A stretch of 64,000 nucleotides of DNA from Crocinitomicaceae bacterium. Its GTDB lineage: Bacteria; Bacteroidota; Bacteroidia; Flavobacteriales_G; Salibacteraceae. How positions within the stretch are numbered: the stretch's first letter is position 1; every line of letters starts with the position of its first letter. The notes beneath the pieces are model-generated. The model worked only from the letters and a program-made list of their open reading frames with translations. It did not search any database and had not been told where the DNA came from. The stretch is from NCBI GenBank assembly GCA_002713215.1, contig PAVO01000026.1, forward strand, positions 54,551 through 118,550. Reading direction: 5' to 3'. Of this stretch, positions 44,492 through 52,641 are shown in pieces. The translations under genes were made by a program, and so were the position numbers.

Positions 44492-45157
44492 CTATTCCCA
44501 TTCCATTCCATCAGGACTTCCAAACTGGTATACAATCTCAATTTGATCGGACAGAGATATACTACCCGGGTTTAATCCTGGTTTTCCTTCAGGAACGGGC
44601 TGTTGCAAATCATCGAAATAGGTTTGCCAATCTGCAAAAGTAGAATCACTACCTAATGCTTTAAACGTCATGGGGTTCAGATTAAATAGGAATTCTCCCT
44701 GATCTTTAAATGAAAAGTAAACCAACTCGCTGCAATACATTTTATCGTTCTCAATATCATATACCGGATCGTAATCTTTTCCCAAGTGTTTTCGAGATTC
44801 CACGATTGCATTCTCAACAATAAATTCGTTCCCCTTCTTCAACCGACCCACCAATACTTTAGGTTTACCAGACTTATCACTTGATCTGACCAAAAATGAA
44901 TCGAGTGCTGTGAGTGATACCCCTTTCGATATAGCTTCAATTACGTGTGGTCGTCCTCCTTCCATAACCACAATTCCACAATGACTCAGGTTAGCACCAT
45001 TGTAACCCAGAGTAACAGTTTCAATGCTTTCGCAATAAACTCCACAATCCAGATCCTGAAAGAGTATATCCCCCTCTTTCAATTCAAAACCTGAACCTTT
45101 ATTGCAAGACAACAAGACCAGTGTAGCAACGAGGAATGAGAATCCTATTCTTAACAT
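44492..45157 (-). CDS. YiiX/YebB-like papain-fold (NlpC/P60-type) cysteine hydrolase, lipoprotein
   Basis: 221 residues with a lipoprotein signal (LVLLSCNKGSG). The permuted papain-fold pattern is visible: ELKEGDILFQD near 26, LSHCGIVVMEGGRPHVIEA with the catalytic His, and KMYCSELVYFSFKDQGEFL with the nucleophile Cys and following residues. YiiX-type enzymes probably hydrolyse peptides or lipids in the envelope. It overlaps the DHH phosphoesterase gene by one base (TAATG) and so is translationally coupled to it. Confidence 0.85.
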   Translation of the reverse strand: MLRIGFSFLVATLVLLSCNKGSGFELKEGDILFQDLDCGVYCESIETVTLGYNGANLSHCGIVVMEGGRPHVIEAISKGVSLTALDSFLVRSSDKSGKPKVLVGRLKKGNEFIVENAIVESRKHLGKDYDPVYDIENDKMYCSELVYFSFKDQGEFLFNLNPMTFKALGSDSTFADWQTYFDDLQQPVPEGKPGLNPGSISLSDQIEIVYQFGSPDGMEWE

Positions 45158-46170
45158 TACTTCGACAGGACTTCGATTGCTTTTTCAAGCAGCCTTTTTT
45201 CAGTAGCTTCCAGACCAATACTGCTTCGACCACCGGCTGCATTTAAATGACCGCCACCACTGAAATAGGTTCGGGCAAACTTATTTACATCAAAATCTCC
45301 TTTAGAACGAAAGGACATCCTAACGCTACCACTTTCATTTTCCTTCATCAGACAAGAAAATTTTACTCCTTTAATGGACAAGGCATAGTTTACAAACCCT
45401 TCGGTATCTCCGGGTTGATAGTTATGATCGGTCATCTCCTGGTGCGACAAAGTGATATAGGCCATGTTTAAGTCCTTATGGTAACTCAACTTTTGTCCCA
45501 ATACGTATCCCAGCAATTGCAATCGATCGATACTGTTGTTATCGTAAATAAGATTGTAAACCTTGCTGATCTCCAATCCTATCTCCATCATCTCACCCAC
45601 AATTTCATGCGTTCTGGCGCTTGTACTTGGAAAACGAAACGACCCTGTATCTGTCAGTATTCCCGAATATAGCGCTTCACAAATTCCCAGGTCAATCTTG
45701 TCCTTATTTCCGGAGTAAGCAATAAAATCGTACACCAATTGCGATGTTGAAGAAGCTTCTATATCGTGGATATAATAATTGTAGTTCTCGGCTGGTTCGC
45801 GATGGTGATCAATCATAATCATCTTTTTGTCTAACCCGGACAGAACCTTGCAAAACTCCTCTCCCACTCTTGACAACACATTATAGTCAAGAGAAAAAAT
45901 TAGGTCAGAGTCGACAACCAGTTTATTAACCAGTTCCTTGTTGGTATCAAACCGGATAATTTGATCCGTACCTGGAATCCAATGAAGAAATTCCGGAAAT
46001 TCATCGGGAACCACAACCGTACATTTTTTTCCCAGTTTGGTAATAAACTGCAATAAACCCATGGTAGAACCAATAGCGTCACCATCTGGTGAACGATGGG
46101 TTGTAATTAATATGTTCTCTGCACCCAGAATAGATTGCAGGGTTTCTTCGTATTGTAGTTTTTGTGCCAT
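45157..46170 (-). CDS. nrnA: DHH-family phosphoesterase, NrnA-like (oligoribonuclease/pAp phosphatase)
   Basis: 337 residues from ATG 46170, chosen because a TACATTTG box lies just upstream. The DHH domain shows ILITTHRSPDGDAIGS (motif I), DLIFSLDYNVLSR, MIMIDHHREPAENY (DHH) and ILTDTGSFRFPSTS. The DHHA1 domain near the end has the FSGGGHLNAAGGRS motif. NrnA homologues degrade nano-RNAs and pAp. The YiiX-like gene follows immediately. Confidence 0.9.
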   Translation of the reverse strand: MAQKLQYEETLQSILGAENILITTHRSPDGDAIGSTMGLLQFITKLGKKCTVVVPDEFPEFLHWIPGTDQIIRFDTNKELVNKLVVDSDLIFSLDYNVLSRVGEEFCKVLSGLDKKMIMIDHHREPAENYNYYIHDIEASSTSQLVYDFIAYSGNKDKIDLGICEALYSGILTDTGSFRFPSTSARTHEIVGEMMEIGLEISKVYNLIYDNNSIDRLQLLGYVLGQKLSYHKDLNMAYITLSHQEMTDHNYQPGDTEGFVNYALSIKGVKFSCLMKENESGSVRMSFRSKGDFDVNKFARTYFSGGGHLNAAGGRSSIGLEATEKRLLEKAIEVLSK

Positions 46171-46184
46171 AATCAAATTCTGGG

Positions 46185-46192
46185 CAAATGTA
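46185..46192 (-). promoter_or_regulatory. TACATTTG promoter box of nrnA
   Basis: Minus-strand TAnnTTTG match 14 nt upstream of ATG 46170; it excludes the in-frame start at 46218. Confidence 0.55.
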
Positions 46193-46247
46193 AAAGGATG
46201 CTGATGATTTGGTATCAAACTATTTGCCTCAATAATTTCTTTTATCG

Positions 46248-46261
46248 GTGACTACGGTCAC
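46248..46261 (+). promoter_or_regulatory. Candidate Crp/Fnr-type operator upstream of sqr
   Basis: GTGACTACGGTCAC is a perfect 5-bp dyad and also fits the CRP core pattern GTGA-N6-TCAC. Its centre is 46254.5. The sqr -7 box is at 46284-46291, so a start near 46296 would place the dyad centre about -41.5, the class II activator position. The match is to a general family consensus, not to a measured site in this organism. Confidence 0.5.
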
Positions 46262-46283
46262 TATTTAAAAAATCATTTCAATC

Positions 46284-46291
46284 TAACTTTG
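46284..46291 (+). promoter_or_regulatory. TAACTTTG promoter box of sqr
   Basis: TAnnTTTG match 24 nt upstream of ATG 46316, preceded 22 bp earlier by the GTGA-N6-TCAC dyad in place of a clear -33 element. Confidence 0.55.
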
Positions 46292-46315
46292 TAAGTGAAT
46301 TAAACAAATAAGATT

Positions 46316-47584
46316 ATGACGAAACATCAGGTTGTAGTAATCGGAGGAGGAACGGGTGGAATTATGATTGCCGCTCAGTTGCTAAAAAAAGATCCAACAA
46401 TTAACCTCGCCATAATTGAACCATCGGAAAAACATCACTATCAACCAGCTTATTCACTGGTGGGCGCAGGTGCTTATAGTTTAGTGGATACTATTCAAGA
46501 CGAGGTAAAATACATTCCTAAAGATGCAGTCTGGATAAAAGAATATGCTCAGGAAATTATTCCCTCAGATAATAAGGTTGTACTCGCCAGCAATGAAGAG
46601 ATAGAATATGAATACCTGGTTGTTGCACCAGGCCTGGTTGACAATTTAAGTTTGGTAGAAGGGCTTGAGGAAGCACTTAAAAAAGATAATGTATGCAGCA
46701 ACTACATCGATTCTGAAAAAACCTGGAAAGCGGTACAGGCTTTTGAGGGAGGAAACGCGCTTTTTACACAACCCACTACTCCCCTTAAATGCCCCGGAGC
46801 TCCTCAAAAGGCCATGTACATGAGTTCTGACTATTGGATCAACCGAAAAAAAATCGGAGACAAAACCAACTCCATTTTCGCTACTAACGGCAGTATTATT
46901 TTCGGAATTAAAGAATTTAGGCCTGCTCTTGAAAATGCGCTTAAGGAGTATGACATAACCCAATATTATTTCCATAATTTGGTGAAAATTGACAGCGAAA
47001 ATCAATTGGTCTATTATGAAGTAAGCAAAACTGACGGAGCAATCGTTAACGATAAAAACAACCGGGCAAAAAGAGAAGTGGTAAGTGACGCTCCACCAAC
47101 GGTAACTATTTCTTACGACTTCTTACATCTTGCTCCTCCCCAACAAGCTCCCGATGTAGTAAGAAATTCTCCATTGGTGTATACCGAAGGTCCAAACAAG
47201 GACTGGATGAACGTGGATAAACACAGCATGCAAAGTCCTTTGTTTTTCAACGTATTTGGAATTGGAGACTGTATAGCAATACCAACTGCTCGAACCGGTG
47301 CTGCCATTCGAAAGCAGGTGCCAGTGGTTGTAGACAACATATTGTCTTTGATGAAAAAAGGAGAAATCGGTAATATGAGCTATACAGGTTATTCTTCTTG
47401 TCCACTGGTTTTAGGATATGGAAAAATGCTGCTAGCGGAGTTTAAATACGATGGAATAAGAGATAGCGACCCTTTGCTAAACACCTTTGTTGATACAACT
47501 AAAGCGGGCTGGTTAATGTGGATGTTGAAGAAAACAGGACTCCCCTATTTGTACTGGAATATGATGTTGAAAGGCAGGATGTAA
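46316..47584 (+). CDS. sqr: Sulfide:quinone oxidoreductase
   Basis: 422 residues. [18 protein letters not shown] binds [19 protein letters not shown] and [17 protein letters not shown] near 160 and [12 protein letters not shown] near 360 hold the two catalytic cysteines expected in [19 protein letters not shown] is also conserved, and the C-terminus ([17 protein letters not shown]) is an amphipathic membrane anchor. It oxidises sulfide to polysulfide or persulfide and reduces the quinone pool on the inner membrane. A Crp-type dyad precedes its promoter, and a Crp/Fnr gene lies 1.1 kb downstream. Confidence 0.92.
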   Translation: MTKHQVVVIGGGTGGIMIAAQLLKKDPTINLAIIEPSEKHHYQPAYSLVGAGAYSLVDTIQDEVKYIPKDAVWIKEYAQEIIPSDNKVVLASNEEIEYEYLVVAPGLVDNLSLVEGLEEALKKDNVCSNYIDSEKTWKAVQAFEGGNALFTQPTTPLKCPGAPQKAMYMSSDYWINRKKIGDKTNSIFATNGSIIFGIKEFRPALENALKEYDITQYYFHNLVKIDSENQLVYYEVSKTDGAIVNDKNNRAKREVVSDAPPTVTISYDFLHLAPPQQAPDVVRNSPLVYTEGPNKDWMNVDKHSMQSPLFFNVFGIGDCIAIPTARTGAAIRKQVPVVVDNILSLMKKGEIGNMSYTGYSSCPLVLGYGKMLLAEFKYDGIRDSDPLLNTFVDTTKAGWLMWMLKKTGLPYLYWNMMLKGRM

Positions 47585-47647
47585 AATCATCATCTATTTC
47601 GCCCTTCAATTTTTGTTTCTTAGTCAACTTGACCGAAAAGAAAAACC

Positions 47648-47655
47648 TACTTTTG
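47648..47655 (+). promoter_or_regulatory. TACTTTTG promoter box of ndk
   Basis: TAnnTTTG match 32 nt upstream of ATG 47688 with TTG at 47629-47631 as a possible upstream element. Confidence 0.55.
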
Positions 47656-47687
47656 CACGCGAAAAATTTCGGTCAAAAAAAATTAAA

Positions 47688-48107
47688 ATGGCGAACAACA
47701 GAACATTTACAATGATTAAACCTGAAGCAGTAGCTAAAGGTTATACTGGAGCAATTTTGGACAGAATGGTTCAGGGAGGATTTAGAATAGTTGCAATGAA
47801 AAAAACTCAACTTTCTAAAGCTGAGGCTGGTACTTTTTATGAAGTACATGCAGAACGACCATTTTATGGGGAGTTGGTTGACTATATGAGTTCTGGACCA
47901 ATTGTAGCGGCAATCCTTGAAAAAGACAATGCGGTTACTGATTTCCGTACCTTAATTGGTTCAACTGATCCTACAGAAGCTGCTGAAGGAACCATCAGAA
48001 AAGATTTTGCTGAAAGTAAGGCACAAAATGCGGTTCATGGATCCGATTCTGATGAAAATGCACAAATTGAAGGTTCTTACTTTTTCTCAGGAAGAGAAAT
48101 GTACTAG
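47688..48107 (+). CDS. ndk: Nucleoside diphosphate kinase
   Basis: 139 residues, usual length, from ATG 47688. [18 protein letters not shown] opens the fold, and the catalytic His is in [12 protein letters not shown] near 117. It balances NTP pools by phosphate transfer. A longer open frame starts 75 bp upstream but includes the promoter box, so it is discounted. A strong terminator follows 20 bp downstream. Confidence 0.96.
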   Translation: MANNRTFTMIKPEAVAKGYTGAILDRMVQGGFRIVAMKKTQLSKAEAGTFYEVHAERPFYGELVDYMSSGPIVAAILEKDNAVTDFRTLIGSTDPTEAAEGTIRKDFAESKAQNAVHGSDSDENAQIEGSYFFSGREMY

Positions 48108-48127
48108 ACCATAAAATTCTTAATTGG

Positions 48128-48157
48128 AAAAAGGCCTTGCTTTCGCTAGGCCTTTTT
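48128..48157 (+). terminator. Rho-independent terminator of ndk
   Basis: AAAAAGGCCTTGC and its partner CTAGGCCTTTTTT form a GC-rich stem around a TTTCG loop with a following T run. Confidence 0.9.
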
Positions 48158-48258
48158 TATTGCACTATTAATGAATACTATAGGTTGAATAAAGGACTGT
48201 CAGCCGAAGTGATTCCCTAAGTTCCCTCGTTAGCTATTGCGGTTGTTACCTTGAGTGT

Positions 48259-48287
48259 TTTCGATCCGAATCTCTTCGAGATCGAAA
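48259..48287. repeat. Hairpin with arms TTTCGATC / GATCGAAA
   Basis: An exact 8-bp inverted repeat with a 13-base spacer lies in the gene-free stretch after ndk. It adjoins a dispersed repeat-like segment. No promoter or gene is tied to it. Confidence 0.7.
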
Positions 48288-48328
48288 GGTAGACAAGTCT
48301 TCCCATAGCAGGGTTTCAGAAAAATTGA

Positions 48329-48377
48329 CTACCCTTCGATACTACGCCTCGTTAAACTCGGCGCCACTCAGGATGAC
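48329..48377 (+). repeat. Dispersed intergenic repeat-like segment ending CAGGATGACA
   Basis: The stretch runs from CTACCCTTCGATAC through an AT/GC mix to CTCAGGATGACAA. Read in reverse it starts GTCATCCTGAG, a phrase that recurs as short dispersed intergenic repeats in many Bacteroidota genomes, as far as I recall. It lies alone here, with no second copy in the window. Confidence 0.4.
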
Positions 48378-48396
48378 AACTTTCCTGTGTTATTCT

Positions 48397-48624
48397 TCAA
48401 CACGTTTTTTTATTTCCTGAAATTACGTTCTTAATTAAGGCCACAACTAACATCAACCAAGGTGTACCGTGCAATACCACATCGAACCAATCCATTGCGC
48501 TCATTCCTACAGCTCCGCCGGCAATCCATTTTACTTTGCCCCAAATATGAGGTTCGGGGAAAAAAGGAGCTAACCCTAAAGTGAGGGAGGCCAACCCCCA
48601 AAATTTCCAATCATCAAGTTTCAT
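48397..48624 (-). CDS. Small membrane protein, uncharacterised
   Basis: 75 residues. Two membrane helices are visible (WGLASLTLGLAPFFPEPHIW and PWLMLVVALIKNVI) separated by a charged KVKWIAGG loop with WFDVVLHG. No named family is sure. It lies 63 bp downstream of the Crp/Fnr gene on the same strand, with a TGTGA-N6-TTACA dyad between them (48677-48692), suggesting Crp-type control. A role in sulfur or respiratory metabolism is inferred from position only. Confidence 0.6.
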   Translation of the reverse strand: MKLDDWKFWGLASLTLGLAPFFPEPHIWGKVKWIAGGAVGMSAMDWFDVVLHGTPWLMLVVALIKNVISGNKKTC

Positions 48625-48676
48625 TCTACTTCTTTGGGTTTATGGAGCAAAACAAGTTGATATCGAATGAAATAAT

Positions 48677-48692
48677 TGTGACTCTTGTTACA
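48677..48692 (-). promoter_or_regulatory. Second candidate Crp/Fnr-type dyad (TGTGA-N6-TTACA)
   Basis: TGTGACTCTTGTTACA differs by one base from the CRP palindrome TGTGA-N6-TCACA. It overlaps the Crp/Fnr stop codon and lies 53 bp upstream of the small membrane gene. A TTGTTTTG sequence about 22-30 bp further on could be its promoter. Support is moderate. Confidence 0.35.
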
Positions 48693-49317
48693 GCAGTTCA
48701 ACCAAATTTCGATGAAGCTGTACCTTCCCCTTTCGCTCCAAGCTTTTGAGTAAACGTGAAATGGCTTCCCGGCTCGAACTCAAATCGAAGGCAATCTCCT
48801 GATGAGTTATCGCCAGCTTATTGGATTTATGAATTCTGGATTTCTCTTTTAAATATTCAACCAGGCGATCATCCATGTTGTGAAATGCGATAAGATCGAT
48901 GGTATTCAGCATCTCTTCGAAACGATGCGAATAAGTACGCATTACAAAGTTCATCCAGGTCTTGTACGTAAACATCCATCTATCCATGTATTCTACGGGA
49001 ATGGAAATAAGCTTTACATCTTCTTCTGCCACCGTTCTTATTCCACTCTTTTGATTTTGCATGCAACAGGTCAACGACATCGCACAAGTTTCACCCGGAC
49101 CAATAAAGTAGAGAAAGAGTTCATTGCCATCATCGTCCTCGCGCAACACTTTAATACTCCCTTCCAGCACGATAGGCATGGACTTAATGTAATTCCCAAT
49201 ATTCATGATTTGTTCTCCTTCAGAAAATACATCGACCCGGCCTACCCGATCGATTTCTTCTTGAAGTTCTTTTTCAAAAACATTGATATACTCTTTAGGT
49301 AAAATGCTTGTATTCAT
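48688..49317 (-). CDS. Crp/Fnr-family transcriptional regulator
   Basis: 209 residues from ATG 49317 (a TTG one codon earlier is ignored). The cyclic-nucleotide-binding-like beta roll spans about 25-125 (DVFSEGEQIMNIGNYIKSMP, GSIKVLREDDDGNELFLYF), with a Cys cluster CAMSLTCC near 79-86 instead of a cAMP phosphate cassette. The C-terminal winged HTH has ITHQEIAFDLSSSREAISRL near 170. The cysteines could sense redox or persulfide. The gene lies downstream of the SPFH gene (21 bp) and near sqr, which has a matching dyad. Confidence 0.9.
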   Translation of the reverse strand: MNTSILPKEYINVFEKELQEEIDRVGRVDVFSEGEQIMNIGNYIKSMPIVLEGSIKVLREDDDGNELFLYFIGPGETCAMSLTCCMQNQKSGIRTVAEEDVKLISIPVEYMDRWMFTYKTWMNFVMRTYSHRFEEMLNTIDLIAFHNMDDRLVEYLKEKSRIHKSNKLAITHQEIAFDLSSSREAISRLLKSLERKGKVQLHRNLVELL

Positions 49318-49338
49318 CAATCCGGTTATTTCCTCAAA

Positions 49339-50688
49339 CTATTTCGTGTTTAACATTTTTTTAGCAAACTCAGCTCCCAATAATTCCTCCAGTATGGATG
49401 AACTCCCCTTTTTACCATCCTGTCCTGAAATATACACCTGTGGTAACTGCAAAGACGAGATATGTTCAGCTACTCCAATGGAAGTCTTGTACTCCCACTC
49501 TGCTCTTTCCTGGGGTGTTAATCCGGCCTGAACCAACCGTTTGTTTTTAAGCGCCTCAGCATCTGACTCAACCTTTACCCTAGCTGCGGTATTTCTTGCT
49601 GCTTCCAGCAGGTTCTTTTCTTCCAGCACTTTAAACTTGGCCACCTTAGCACGGGTTTCCGCTTCTATGGTTTGCTGAATTTGTTCCTTCTCCAATCGGG
49701 CTCTTTCTTTAGCTTTTTCAGCCTCTCCTTTTGCAATTTCTTTTTGCGTACGGTAGATTTCTTTTTCCGCCTCCTGCTTTTCCAATTGTGTTTGTGCAAC
49801 CTGATCTTTTTGTAAATCCAACCTTTTGTCGAAGGAATTCTCCCAATCAATTGAGGTCACCTGGGCCTGAAGAATTCGAAGTCCATATTGCTTTAAAGAG
49901 TTAGAGTTATCTCTCAAAATGTCTCCATTATTGGCTCTTTTAATTCTGTATTTTTTCTGTTTAGTGCTTTGCTTGTTGGTAACTGTTCGAATGGTTAAGG
50001 AATCACCAATTATTTCTGGTTTTTCATCCACCTCGAAATAAGGTTCTGTCTGGTACATTCCATTTTCGAGCTGATCCCGGAAGTACTGATCGAACTGGGC
50101 CGAGGCACCTGCAATATAATCCTGTGCATCAAGAAGCTTACAAGTATTTTTAATGGCGGCACTAATGTTAGGCATTATCCTGGAGTATACCAGGTTATTC
50201 TCCGACTGATTTCGATCGGCCATATTCAAAAAAACCTCATTGTTTCCTACATCAATTCCAACGATTACCGCTGTTGCTATGTGCGCTTTAATTGCATCGG
50301 CAAATTCCCATTGCGAAGCCCTTCTGTGGTAAATGGTTTTCTCCTGAGGCAGTTCCTGATCTTTATAGAGTATTACATCCTGAATTGGAATTTCGTAAGA
50401 CATGGGAATGGTTCTTCCCCATAATTTCAGTTTAATTCCCTGAGAAAAAATGGCTTCATCTCCCCCCCATAAATACTGAACTGCATAAGCGGTTCCGGGC
50501 ATAGCATAAAAGAATAAGCCGTTAAGCATAAACAGAGCTATGCCAATTAAGAGAACAATTCTTGATTTTGCCCTATCGAAGAACATTAAAAATTTTGGCA
50601 TTTTCTCGGCATTCAGCGTTGGGTAAATGATAATCATCACCAAGGCAAAAAGGATAAGTAAGACTCCAAAGATTGTAAGAGTTGTCAT
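49339..50688 (-). CDS. SPFH/band 7 domain protein (flotillin-like)
   Basis: 449 residues. Two N-terminal membrane helices (ITIFGVLLILFALVMIIIYP region and RIVLLIGIALFMLNGLFFY) precede the SPFH domain (about 75-290: SQGIKLKLWGRTIPMSYEIP). A long coiled coil (about 300-380: KQEAEKEIYRTQKEIAKGEA, ARLEKEQIQQTIEAETRAK) and a QAGLTPQERAEWEYK segment follow. Such proteins organise membrane domains or shield proteases. It is 21 bp upstream of the Crp/Fnr gene, so both may share a message. Confidence 0.85.
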   Translation of the reverse strand: MTTLTIFGVLLILFALVMIIIYPTLNAEKMPKFLMFFDRAKSRIVLLIGIALFMLNGLFFYAMPGTAYAVQYLWGGDEAIFSQGIKLKLWGRTIPMSYEIPIQDVILYKDQELPQEKTIYHRRASQWEFADAIKAHIATAVIVGIDVGNNEVFLNMADRNQSENNLVYSRIMPNISAAIKNTCKLLDAQDYIAGASAQFDQYFRDQLENGMYQTEPYFEVDEKPEIIGDSLTIRTVTNKQSTKQKKYRIKRANNGDILRDNSNSLKQYGLRILQAQVTSIDWENSFDKRLDLQKDQVAQTQLEKQEAEKEIYRTQKEIAKGEAEKAKERARLEKEQIQQTIEAETRAKVAKFKVLEEKNLLEAARNTAARVKVESDAEALKNKRLVQAGLTPQERAEWEYKTSIGVAEHISSLQLPQVYISGQDGKKGSSSILEELLGAEFAKKMLNTK

Positions 50689-50810
50689 AGAAAAATATTT
50701 TTTTGATTAATATGGAAGTTATCTCTACGAATATAGATAAGCTACAATAATAATAGGCTAAGAAGTCAGACAGAAAGTTCACCCCCTATTCCAGGTCAAT
50801 TTCTATGGTG

Positions 50811-51188
50811 CTAGTACTTACTCATCAACAACCGTAATGTCTTGTATTTGTTTTTGAGGGTGCTGTTTCCAAGATGGATAATTATATCCAGGTCGTAGAT
50901 TATGGCCTTAATGCACATTCTAAGCGAGTGCTTTACCTGTTCATCGGTTTCAATATTGGAGAAAATGCTAATAGCCCGGTCCAGGTTTAAAGAACAAATT
51001 TTAAAATCCCGATCTTCCTCCTCCTTCATTATTTCATCGCTAAATGATTCGGATATGGTTTTGGCCGTAAATAAAAAAGCAATGGCGTTCGTACTGTTCA
51101 AATCAAGCAATTCGGAGATAAGCAAACTGCTCACATAACCCTTGTGTCGGCCCCTGTTACTATACGATTTTAGTTCTTCTTCATCCAT
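50811..51188 (-). CDS. Hypothetical protein, all-helical
   Basis: 125 residues, predicted helical bundle (SLLISELLDLNSTNAIAFLF, RDFKICSLNLDRAISIFSNI, HSLRMCIKAIIYDLDIIIHL) with a charged N-terminus. No signal peptide and no known family. It lies near the Cro-like gene on the same strand, 64 bp apart. The region is richer in short, family-less genes than the rest of the window. Confidence 0.5.
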   Translation of the reverse strand: MDEEELKSYSNRGRHKGYVSSLLISELLDLNSTNAIAFLFTAKTISESFSDEIMKEEEDRDFKICSLNLDRAISIFSNIETDEQVKHSLRMCIKAIIYDLDIIIHLGNSTLKNKYKTLRLLMSKY

Positions 51189-51251
51189 TGTTTGTTTACT
51201 AAAAACGTTTTGTTACTTATCTATTCATTTCGAATATGAGTTTAATGGGAT

Positions 51252-51443
51252 TCATATATTGCGTTCAATGAATTCGATAAGCTTTGCACCTTCTTTAAAT
51301 ATTTCTTGTTGAACTTTGGTAGTATGCTTTCGTTCACCAAGTAGTATCATTCGGACATATCGCTTTGTTTTTCCGTACTTTTCAGCGATTGGTTGCAATT
51401 GTATTTTTCTGATCTGGGCTTTAGTGAATGATTTATTTGCCAT
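51252..51443 (-). CDS. Cro-like small HTH protein
   Basis: 63 residues from ATG 51443. IAEKYGKTKRYVRMILLGERKHTTK reads as a phage-type HTH: YGKTKRYVRMIL is the turn and recognition helix, as in small Bacteroidota prophage regulators. It is divergent from a CI-like gene. A perfect 8-bp inverted repeat at 51446-51469 overlaps its promoter box, which is the architecture of an autoregulated repressor. An upstream TTG start is rejected because it overlaps the promoter box. Confidence 0.7.
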   Translation of the reverse strand: MANKSFTKAQIRKIQLQPIAEKYGKTKRYVRMILLGERKHTTKVQQEIFKEGAKLIEFIERNI

Positions 51444-51445
51444 AC

Positions 51446-51469
51446 ATTTGTTCCTAATCAAGAACAAAT
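51446..51469. promoter_or_regulatory. Palindromic operator ATTTGTTC-N8-GAACAAAT
   Basis: Perfect 8-bp arms at 51446-51453 and 51462-51469 lie between the divergent Cro-like and CI-like genes, 2 bp from the Cro-like start codon. The right arm shares bases with the TATATTTG promoter box, so a bound repressor would block that promoter. Confidence 0.7.
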
Positions 51470-51472
51470 ATA
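51465..51472 (-). promoter_or_regulatory. TATATTTG promoter box of the Cro-like gene
   Basis: TAnnTTTG match on the minus strand, overlapped by the palindromic operator; 21 nt upstream of ATG 51443. Confidence 0.6.
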
Positions 51473-51510
51473 GTTTTTATTCTACGTGAGTATAGATTAT
51501 ATTCAATAAG

Positions 51511-51882
51511 TTGTTAACATTGAAGTCAGATAAAGAAAAAATCAAACAATATCTTTCCATAAAGGGTCTTTCAAGGAATTCCTTTTATGTCAAGACTGGA
51601 CTTTCAATTGGTTACCTGGATGCGGTTGGTACTATTACGGTAACTAACTTGAAGAAAATTCTCGACAACTACAGAGATTTTAATCTTGATTGGTTTCTAT
51701 TTGATAAGGGTGAACCTGTTCGTGAAATCAACTACGATTCCATTGATACTGAAAACATGTCCCTTGCTGAAGCCGAATCCGTCTACAGCATTATTGAAGC
51801 AAAAAATGAACTCATCGAAGTGCTGAATAAACAATTAAGAGACAAGGAGAAGATTATTAAGCTTCTTGAGAAGAAGAAGTAA
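51511..51882 (+). CDS. CI-like HTH repressor with C-terminal coiled coil
   Basis: 123 residues starting at TTG 51511 (or TTG 51520), as no ATG is available. The N-terminus DKEKIKQYLSIKGLSRNSFYVKTGLS and the LKKILDNYRDFNLDWFLFDKGEP segment form the Bacteroidota prophage repressor HTH. A coiled-coil tail (EAKNELIEVLNKQLRDKEKI) follows, probably for dimerisation. It lacks the S24 protease domain of lambda CI. It is divergent from the Cro-like gene. A decayed copy of its tail coding sequence lies at 53703-53750. Confidence 0.72.
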   Translation: MLTLKSDKEKIKQYLSIKGLSRNSFYVKTGLSIGYLDAVGTITVTNLKKILDNYRDFNLDWFLFDKGEPVREINYDSIDTENMSLAEAESVYSIIEAKNELIEVLNKQLRDKEKIIKLLEKKK

Positions 51883-51983
51883 ATGAACTAGACCCAATTA
51901 GAATCGCTTTTTTACATCGAAAATCTTATTGTACAATATGTGTTGCGTTATTAAGTGCCTCGATAACTAGATTTCCAGCTTAA

Positions 51984-52187
51984 CTATTTCTTCTTTTTAC
52001 TTTTTGTCAAAGTAGAAGTGTATCTCACCCTTCCCTTGCCATAGTTTTTCTGATACTTCGTTTTAACAGTCTTCTCTGATTTATCCACACGCAAGTTATC
52101 ACGGAAAGTAAGAACTCGGTCCCAGAACTGCACCAGTAGCAAAGAGGTTACAACAAATAAAACAGGAATGGTTACGAAATAGGCCAT
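51984..52187 (-). CDS. Small membrane protein, uncharacterised
   Basis: 67 residues from ATG 52187 (an ATG at 52217 is possible). One membrane helix (YFVTIPVLFVVTSLLLVQFW) is followed by a strongly basic tail (KTKYQKNYGKGRVRYTSTLT, KKKK). Its start overlaps the end of the gene at 52172-52414 by 16 bp or more, implying coupling. No family is recognised. Confidence 0.45.
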   Translation of the reverse strand: MAYFVTIPVLFVVTSLLLVQFWDRVLTFRDNLRVDKSEKTVKTKYQKNYGKGRVRYTSTLTKSKKKK

Positions 52188-52414
52188 ATCATTTTTTCGA
52201 AATAATGACCAAACCATTCAGATCTGGCAATTACCTTACTGGTCAGTACTGTTGAAATTAATAAGGACGGTATAATGGTAGTAAGACTTAAAACCGCATT
52301 CTTTTTTCGATCTCCCAGAATAGACTCCGGTTTGCCCAAAAAACCAGGTTTCCAACGAAATACTTTCAGCGCCAAAACCAACACAACGCTTAGAATAAAA
52401 AATAACGTACCCAT
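52172..52414 (-). CDS. Small membrane protein, uncharacterised
   Basis: 80 residues with two predicted membrane helices (MGTLFFILSVVLVLALKVF and VLSLTTIIPSLLISTVL) and a charged loop between them. It overlaps the next small gene and may form an operon with it. It lies 227 bp from the divergent GldL-GldM fusion gene. No family is recognised. Confidence 0.45.
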   Translation of the reverse strand: MGTLFFILSVVLVLALKVFRWKPGFLGKPESILGDRKKNAVLSLTTIIPSLLISTVLTSKVIARSEWFGHYFEKMIWPIS

Positions 52415-52571
52415 TCTGTGACTTACAAAGGAATTAAGTTAATGTCTATAAACACGCTTCGAGCAGCCAGCTTCAAGATTACTAAAAGTATTGATACTAA
52501 ATTGGACTCTCAATTAATACCAGGATGGGACGGATAGCACATCTCAACAATAAATTTGCTTATACCAATTG

Positions 52572-52589
52572 ATATCTCCTTTGAGATAT
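52572..52589. repeat. Small hairpin ATATCTC / GAGATAT
   Basis: A perfect 7-bp inverted repeat with a CTTT loop lies 53 bp upstream of the GldL-GldM fusion gene start, in a 227-bp gene-free stretch. It might be an operator or a transcript hairpin; nothing else supports either. Confidence 0.5.
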
Positions 52590-52641
52590 AAATCTATTTT
52601 TAACCTTTCAATATTCACTCGTTAAAACCAAATTATTAGTT

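Noticed and set aside
46171..46218. Upstream start of nrnA
   Set aside because: The TACATTTG promoter box lies inside this extension.
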